Positions 59,384 through 64,000 of a stretch of 64,000 nt of DNA are shown piece by piece. The first letter of the stretch is position 1; every line of letters starts with the position of its first letter. The DNA lies in NCBI RefSeq assembly GCF_030123365.1, contig NZ_CP126107.1:3616001-3680000 (forward strand), given 5' to 3'. Origin of the DNA: Neobacillus sp. SuZ13 (GTDB lineage Bacteria > Bacillota > Bacilli > Bacillales > Cytobacillaceae). Made by a program: the position numbers and the translations under genes. The notes beneath the pieces were generated by a model. It saw nothing but the letters and a program-made list of their open reading frames with translations. It searched no databases and was not told where the DNA came from.

Positions 59384-60012
59384 GTTTAGTACCATCAGTT
59401 GCCATGGAATTTACCACTCGCTGTCAACGCATTTACCAATAAAAAATTTAGAGATATTGAATTGAAAAAGCCAAATCTTCCTATTTTTACCGAGGAATTA
59501 GGCTTTTGTTAAGCTTTCCGCAATAGCGTCAGAAAGTGTCTACCAACTTTTATTGCACAGTATCGTTGTACTGTGCAACAATTAGACCTCTTGTTTTTTA
59601 CCTTACTTATTGAACATTAGCTCCCTAAATAACATAGACAAGGTATGAGATAAACACACCGAATTGTTGTACAATTATTCATTTCCCTTACCTAGGATGC
59701 ATCACGCCAATGAATCCAATATAGTTTTTACCTGAAAATAATAATGTTTGTTTCTTGAACTCTCCTTACACATACTGAACCTATTGTTAAAGACCTATAT
59801 TAGTGAAGAAGATTTTATTAAGATGTTGTGAAAATATTAAAAAAGTTCCTGATCCACCTGCAATATGGTGTTACCATGTTTTTGGGGATAGGAACTTCAT
59901 TTTTATTTATTACAATGTAATTAAACACAAGTTTACAGTTTCAAATACTAAGTTTCTTTATATCATTCTTAACATACACAATGATTTCATCGATAGTATT
60001 TAATTCTAACTA

Positions 60013-60484
60013 ATGTTTGATTTATTAAAATTAACACTTAATAAGGAAATACTAAATTGGAATGGTAATGTAACAAAGAGTATATCTCTTAGTTCAGAAA
60101 TAAAAGGATTAGATGATTATAAGGAAAGCGTTCAAAAGAAAATAGGTTTTTCTCCGAAAGATTATTTATATAAAACTATAGACGCATTAGATAGTGAAGC
60201 AGCTGAGGAAGTTGATAATATAAAAATAAAAGAATATGATTTAGAATACATAAAGAAAAATAATAATATAGATATAAAAGGCATACCATTCTTTTATGGT
60301 GAGTCAACTGATTATACAATACTAATAATCAGAAGTGACTTATATAAATACAGTATACGTTATTCTACAGTCATTGAATTTAAATGGATTACAAAAATTG
60401 ATAACCGTGGATATTGGTAATTATGAATTGATAGTTTCCTATCCTGATAACTTAAATTATAAATTGGAATTGGACTTCTTATAA
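60013..60484 (+). pseudogene. Hypothetical protein with one frameshift
   Basis: The frame from ATG 60013 reads sensible acidic protein (SLSSEIKGLDDYKESVQKKI, DYLYKTIDALDSEAAEEVDN, GIPFFYGESTDYTILII) and then degenerates. A +1 shift near 60325-60335 restores VTYINTVYVILQSLNLNG and LITVDIGNYELIVSYPDN to TAA 60482, giving about 156 residues. No ribosome site, very AT-rich, no family recognised. It is convergent with the nuclease gene and may belong to the defence island as cargo or an immunity-type gene. Confidence 0.5.
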
Positions 60485-60576
60485 AAAAAGGTGAACTTGT
60501 ATGCAAATTTATATATTCTTCAGAGTGAACAGCACCTCCAATTGTAGTCGTGTCCAACAATTGGGGTCCAGTTCAT

Positions 60577-61719
60577 TCAGAATTTGGTCCCATCCTTATA
60601 AAAAATAATTGTTTCTAGCTCGAGTTTAATTTCCTCCTTGAATTCCTTATAAAATCCAACGAAAACATCACGATTTACTTTTAGTATATAAATATATTGA
60701 GCTAGTAAGTATTTATCGGGAACAGTAGTACAGGAACGCATTGCCGCATAGTACATCTTTTTTAGCTTTTTCTGAACTAATTCTTCAGTTATAAGCTCTT
60801 CTTCACCTATAAATTCGCTAATTACTTCACTCATGACCGTTTCATACAGACTGGAATTTATTTTTCCGGACCAACGTTCATTTAAATTGAATAGTTCTTC
60901 AAAATTAGCCACCCTTATATTGTCGGATTCCTTCCCTTTCTTGGTACCAATAATAAATCTTTCATCTAGTTCATTTTGGTCGATTTCTACCGCAATCGAA
61001 TTGATACCTGGACGATGATAAGGAAAAAATATATTAAAAAGTCCACCAACTCCAGGATAATTTTCCAATGGGTCTTTAGCACCTTTGATATTCTCATTAC
61101 AAATTTTACAAAGTGGGATTAAATTATCCGGTGAAATAGAAAGAAAGGGATAAATTGACTTTGTTAAATAGTGGTCCAAATCCGCATAACCATCTTCTTC
61201 TGTAACTTCAATCTGACCCAAGCATGCTGGGCATACCGGATTAAAAGAACCATCACGTTTTTGATTTACCTCGAAATAACCCCTTCTTACATGCCCACGT
61301 CTTAATCGAGGTATTGAAAGTCCTTCCATTCTAAATCCAGTTGAACCACCCAAAATCTTATCGTATAATGCTTCAAAAAATGGTTTTGCCACTTTCTTCA
61401 CGCAATTTGGAAGATCAAGATATTTTAGACGATAATCCGTTTGGTTTAAATGTGAAACAAAATCAATATCTTCTTGGAAAGCTAGATGGAGTGCTATACG
61501 ATATTCTTGCTTTAGTCGGCACATATTTGTAATACCTTCTCTAACTGCTTGGTAATCAATAAACCAATCCACTCCTTGACCGCGAAAGATTTTTTTAAAA
61601 TCACTTACATCAAATGTTGGGGTCTTTGAATCAGCTATATATCCAAGGACTTTTTCAATAAACTGGTTTACCAAGCGTAGGTCATTTTCTAGATTAGTCT
61701 TTTTCGTCAGGAGTAATAT
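60577..61719 (-). CDS. HNH endonuclease of an ATPase-nuclease defence pair (PtuB-like)
   Basis: About 380 residues. The HNH core has zinc knuckle CPACLG, YADLDHYLTKSIYPFLSISP (the DH of HNH), NLIPLCKICNENIKG. The N-terminal half is unassigned. The gene overlaps the end of the ATPase gene. A strong AAGGAGG at 61734-61728 is followed 8 nt later by ATA in frame, where ATG is expected (then LLLTKKTNLEN), so the start may be non-standard or mutated. The frame is open back to TTG 61806, which has no site. ATPase plus HNH matches the Septu (PtuA-PtuB) arrangement. Confidence 0.78.
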   Translation of the reverse strand: MLLLTKKTNLENDLRLVNQFIEKVLGYIADSKTPTFDVSDFKKIFRGQGVDWFIDYQAVREGITNMCRLKQEYRIALHLAFQEDIDFVSHLNQTDYRLKYLDLPNCVKKVAKPFFEALYDKILGGSTGFRMEGLSIPRLRRGHVRRGYFEVNQKRDGSFNPVCPACLGQIEVTEEDGYADLDHYLTKSIYPFLSISPDNLIPLCKICNENIKGAKDPLENYPGVGGLFNIFFPYHRPGINSIAVEIDQNELDERFIIGTKKGKESDNIRVANFEELFNLNERWSGKINSSLYETVMSEVISEFIGEEELITEELVQKKLKKMYYAAMRSCTTVPDKYLLAQYIYILKVNRDVFVGFYKEFKEEIKLELETIIFYKDGTKF

Positions 61720-63412
61720 TTTTATTTCCTCCTTCCTTATTTTCTTCAGATTGGTGCAATTTCTCCATTTGAGTGTGGATTCGGAAACGATAATAACCCG
61801 GCCCAACTTTATTCAAAAGCTCAAGTAACTCTTCTTCTTTATCAGAGTTGAACTTTTCCTTTAATAATCTCATAGAATATTGACCAATAGGTGAATTGAC
61901 GCCGAATATACGTTTCGATATATCTGCACGATTAGCAGCAAAAGTCGAGATTGTCAATGGTGCAACATGAATGGCCCCTATTTTAGACCTTTCTAACAAA
62001 TAAAGTTGATCAGGATCAGCATCCGTTAGTAACAGTGTGGAATGGGTAGCGATTATGAACTCATGCTTCGTTTTTCCATCATCATTCTTGGACATTTGAT
62101 GAAGTAGTTCCACAAATTGTTCGTTCCATGATTCATTTAAATGGACATCAGGTTCATCAAATAAAAAAAGTACATCTCCATTATCATAACTACGGGAAAG
62201 TAACACAAGGCCTAGGCGCCCCAACCAAAGATACTCTCCGTCACTCAAGGAGATTTCATGAAAGAGTTGATCTGTTCGTTTATTTTTAAACATCAGGTGT
62301 GCATCAACAAGAAAGCCTTCACGTTTAGCAACTAATAGTATGGTTAGAAGATCAAATGGGTTAATATCAGGCCCTAGCCCGTAACAGCGATATTCGTCAT
62401 TTTCATGTCCTAGAATAGGAAAAAAAGCTATTCTCTCTTTCTTTGTACTTTTAGTTAAGACATGGCTCGCTATTTCATTCTTATCTCGAGAAATATTCCA
62501 AGCATGGCAAATTTGTTGATTTTCGGGTAATTCTTTTTGTGTACTCATCCACTTTATTAACAATTGAAACCTTGGCGGTACTTGCTCCGTTTCAATTAAC
62601 TCTTTTAACTTTTCTTCATCAACCACGAAGGTAATCCCAATTGGTATTACCCCACCGATCATATCTAGTAGCTTATTTCGAAGACTAATATATCTTTTAT
62701 CGAGTTGAGGTTCTTTTTCAGAGTACAAAGAAGGTATAGCTGCACTTAAACAAATTAGAACAAATTTCGATGTTTCACCATTTATATATAAATACGAGGC
62801 ATCATCGTAAAGTCGTTTCAAATTAATCAGGGAATGTTCAATCTCGAACATTTGCAAATCATAGTCTTGATCTTTTTGATCCCTGTATCGAGCATCATAA
62901 ATATCACTTTTTATGGATTCCTCCGGTGAATGAAACAAAACATCTTCAAATATGTTAGTAGGACCTGAGGCATATCCAATGATTCGTCGAGGATGATACT
63001 CTTTCCATTCACTGAAGGGACGTTTGCGCAGATCAAGGCGTGTTCTTATCCCTTTTGAATCCACCACATGAACTTGTAATCGTGACTCCAAATCTATGTC
63101 CTGGCTATTACCAGTAAAATCCTGCTGAATCGATCGTATATTATCAACATTAGGCTCTACTTCAATTGTAATTTGTTCTCGATCATACTCTATTGAGTAC
63201 ACCAGTTCAAAATGAAATCCTGGAATTTCATCTTGCAAAATACGAGTAAAAATCAAACCAATCGCTTCAAGGAGTGACGTTTTACCGACACCATTGCGAC
63301 CAATTAAAAATCGAAAAGGATCTTTCCCCACACTCCTTTCAATATTTTTGAAGTTAATCATAAATTCACTCAATTGCTTATATTTTTTTATGTAAATCTT
63401 TTGTAATCTCAT
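61694..63412 (-). CDS. ABC-type/AAA_15-21 ATPase of a defence operon (PtuA/OLD-like)
   Basis: 572 residues from ATG 63412 (CGGAGGG 9 nt upstream). MRLQKIYIKKYKQLSEFMIN, Walker A LIGRNGVGKTSLLEAIGL, a long variable middle, signature-like ISLSDGEYLWLGRLGLVLL, Walker B VLFLFDEPDVHLNESW and H-loop EFIIATHSTLLL. SMC/OLD-type dimerising ATPase without a fused TOPRIM domain. Cotranscribed with the HNH gene (overlap) and 4 bp after the upstream gene. Probably senses phage infection or DNA ends and controls the nuclease. Also close to the NCBI class restriction system-associated AAA ATPase. Confidence 0.85.
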   Translation of the reverse strand: MRLQKIYIKKYKQLSEFMINFKNIERSVGKDPFRFLIGRNGVGKTSLLEAIGLIFTRILQDEIPGFHFELVYSIEYDREQITIEVEPNVDNIRSIQQDFTGNSQDIDLESRLQVHVVDSKGIRTRLDLRKRPFSEWKEYHPRRIIGYASGPTNIFEDVLFHSPEESIKSDIYDARYRDQKDQDYDLQMFEIEHSLINLKRLYDDASYLYINGETSKFVLICLSAAIPSLYSEKEPQLDKRYISLRNKLLDMIGGVIPIGITFVVDEEKLKELIETEQVPPRFQLLIKWMSTQKELPENQQICHAWNISRDKNEIASHVLTKSTKKERIAFFPILGHENDEYRCYGLGPDINPFDLLTILLVAKREGFLVDAHLMFKNKRTDQLFHEISLSDGEYLWLGRLGLVLLSRSYDNGDVLFLFDEPDVHLNESWNEQFVELLHQMSKNDDGKTKHEFIIATHSTLLLTDADPDQLYLLERSKIGAIHVAPLTISTFAANRADISKRIFGVNSPIGQYSMRLLKEKFNSDKEEELLELLNKVGPGYYRFRIHTQMEKLHQSEENKEGGNKNITPDEKD

Positions 63413-63416
63413 ATAA

Positions 63417-64000
63417 TTAATCCCTCCGCAAGTTTGTCGCCCTCTTCCACAAAACAATTTTTAGAGGGTCCTGGAAATTTATTATACGATTGCTTTCATT
63501 GGAGGATTGTTTTGGATATAGCATTTCACTAGAAGAAACAGATTCAATTAAGCCGAGGGCATTCAATAATTCCGTAATTTGCTTAGCTTCTTGCACACCC
63601 AATTTCGTACTCTTATTCAAATTGTTATTCACAAGTTTTGCAGCCTCGTGGATGGCTAGTGGCTCTTTTGCATCCATAAATATATTGAATAATGCCTTTT
63701 GTTTTTCTGATAAATGTTCCCCTATTACATTCTTTACAGTCTTTAAATCTGCTTCAGCAGTGGTTGTTACAACTTCTTTGAAATCAGTCTCTACTCGGAA
63801 ATTTTCAGACTGTTCCTTAAAGTGCATTCTATAAAGTTCATCCATCTCGTCCTTTATTCCCCACTCAAGCTCCCTTATTTCATTTATTAAACGATTAGGA
63901 TCAAAATATTTCCTATTGACCAAACGCTTTCTATAGGCGGACGCAGCCAATTGAAATTGCTTCTTTTCAATTTCCGAGTAGGAGGTAATCCAAACATGAT
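63417..64000 (-). CDS. Unrecognised protein, C-terminal part (5' end outside window)
   Basis: The frame stays open to the right edge (HVWITSYSEIEKKQFQLAAS continues before the apparent first ATG/TTG), so this is the last 194 residues of a larger protein. Helical charged segment INEIRELEWGIKDEMDEL, then a winged-helix-like region ALFNIFMDAKEPLAIHEAAK and EAKQITELLNALGLIESVSS. First visible gene of the operon with the ATPase 4 bp downstream. Possibly the DNA-binding or sensor subunit of the system. No family can be named from this fragment. Confidence 0.7.
   Translation of the reverse strand, partial: HVWITSYSEIEKKQFQLAASAYRKRLVNRKYFDPNRLINEIRELEWGIKDEMDELYRMHFKEQSENFRVETDFKEVVTTTAEADLKTVKNVIGEHLSEKQKALFNIFMDAKEPLAIHEAAKLVNNNLNKSTKLGVQEAKQITELLNALGLIESVSSSEMLYPKQSSNESNRIINFQDPLKIVLWKRATNLRRD

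Larger units (their letters stand above)
59009..60012. other. Kilobase spacer with repeats and hairpins
   Basis: Holds the REP-like element at 59218, a possible 38-aa gene at 59267, a hairpin AAAAGCC...GGCTTTT near 59468-59508, a perfect stem TTGCACAGTA-TCGTTG-TACTGTGCAA at 59553-59578, and a long imperfect stem GTTCCTGATCC...GGATAGGAAC near 59837-59896. A 66-codon frame at 59803 lacks a ribosome site and overlaps that stem. Confidence 0.5.

Noticed and set aside
59803-60003. 66-codon frame with CC and Lys-rich start
   Set aside because: No ribosome site and it overlaps an imperfect hairpin; composition looks like spacer DNA.

Overview
The window reads as chromosomal DNA of a low-GC, endospore-forming member of the Bacillaceae. 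The signs are strong AGGAGG-type ribosome binding sites with many TTG and GTG starts, a gerA-type germinant receptor operon, a YjcZ-type small protein, a sigma-B-type promoter, an IDEAL-like protein and Rrf2/thioredoxin/old-yellow-enzyme genes. It is mostly accessory and catabolic content between short housekeeping pieces. No species can be named from the sequence alone.

Layout. 1-2.6 kb: purK (runs off the left edge) divergent from purF. 3.0-4.8 kb: a mobile-element scar with a tRNA 3' half, the N-terminal stub of a tyrosine recombinase, a kinase-fold protein, a 3'-truncated ROK gene and a polynucleotide-kinase-like P-loop protein. 5.2-13.0 kb: a surface-polysaccharide locus. manC (GDP-mannose branch, split by one in-frame TAA) faces a seven-gene operon of glycosyltransferase, CDP-glucose synthase, CDP-glucose 4,6-dehydratase, two tandem RmlC-like epimerases, an SDR reductase with an altered active site, and a second glycosyltransferase. 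13.1-18.6 kb: a PucR/CdaR-type regulator apparently missing its N-terminus, a doubly frameshifted AIM24 gene, an SLC13/ArsB-type carrier, a secreted protein built of 28-residue repeats, and a two-gene unit whose second gene carries an in-frame TGA. 19.1-21.9 kb: a TetR gene and a small gene sharing one operator sequence, a truncated hemoglobin behind an Fnr-type site, and a macro-domain protein.

22.0-29.4 kb: a 3-hydroxybenzoate/gentisate catabolic cluster. The hydroxylase and a DinB-fold protein lie on one side, and IclR regulator, fumarylpyruvate-hydrolase type enzyme and gentisate dioxygenase on the other. Matching operators sit in both promoters. A polar amino-acid ABC transporter follows. 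29.7-31.2 kb: small proteins and a DoxX-like protein. 31.2-36.2 kb: two ureohydrolases and an NCS1 permease under a sigma-54 activator, with a clear -24/-12 promoter and palindromic candidate activator sites. 36.6-43.5 kb: DUF3891, OYE-type oxidoreductase, thioredoxin, IDEAL-like protein, Rrf2 regulator with a candidate operator, a general-stress SDR with a sigma-B promoter, a DUF1904 protein and an unknown membrane protein. 43.5-47.1 kb: a PTS-type IIC-IIA protein lacking IIB and the phosphorylated histidine, an RQC-like DNA-binding protein, and a methyltransferase flanked by direct repeats. 47.3-51 kb: spore germination operon gerB-gerA-gerC. 51.3-54.3 kb: amino-acid permease and histidine ammonia-lyase. 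55.3-59.1 kb: MBL hydrolase, MazG-like, HD-domain and a second OYE-type gene. 60.0-64.0 kb: a likely defence island with an ABC-type/OLD-like ATPase followed by an HNH nuclease (Septu-like pairing) behind an unrecognised gene that runs off the right edge.

Two themes recur. Several genes carry a single disabling lesion (stop, frameshift or lost start codon), which means either recent decay or base-calling error. Two families of dispersed non-coding repeats lie between genes: REP-like hairpins around GTGCCTGACACC or CTGTCCCCC, and a GC-rich MITE-like element with GGCTGTGTTAAA ends.
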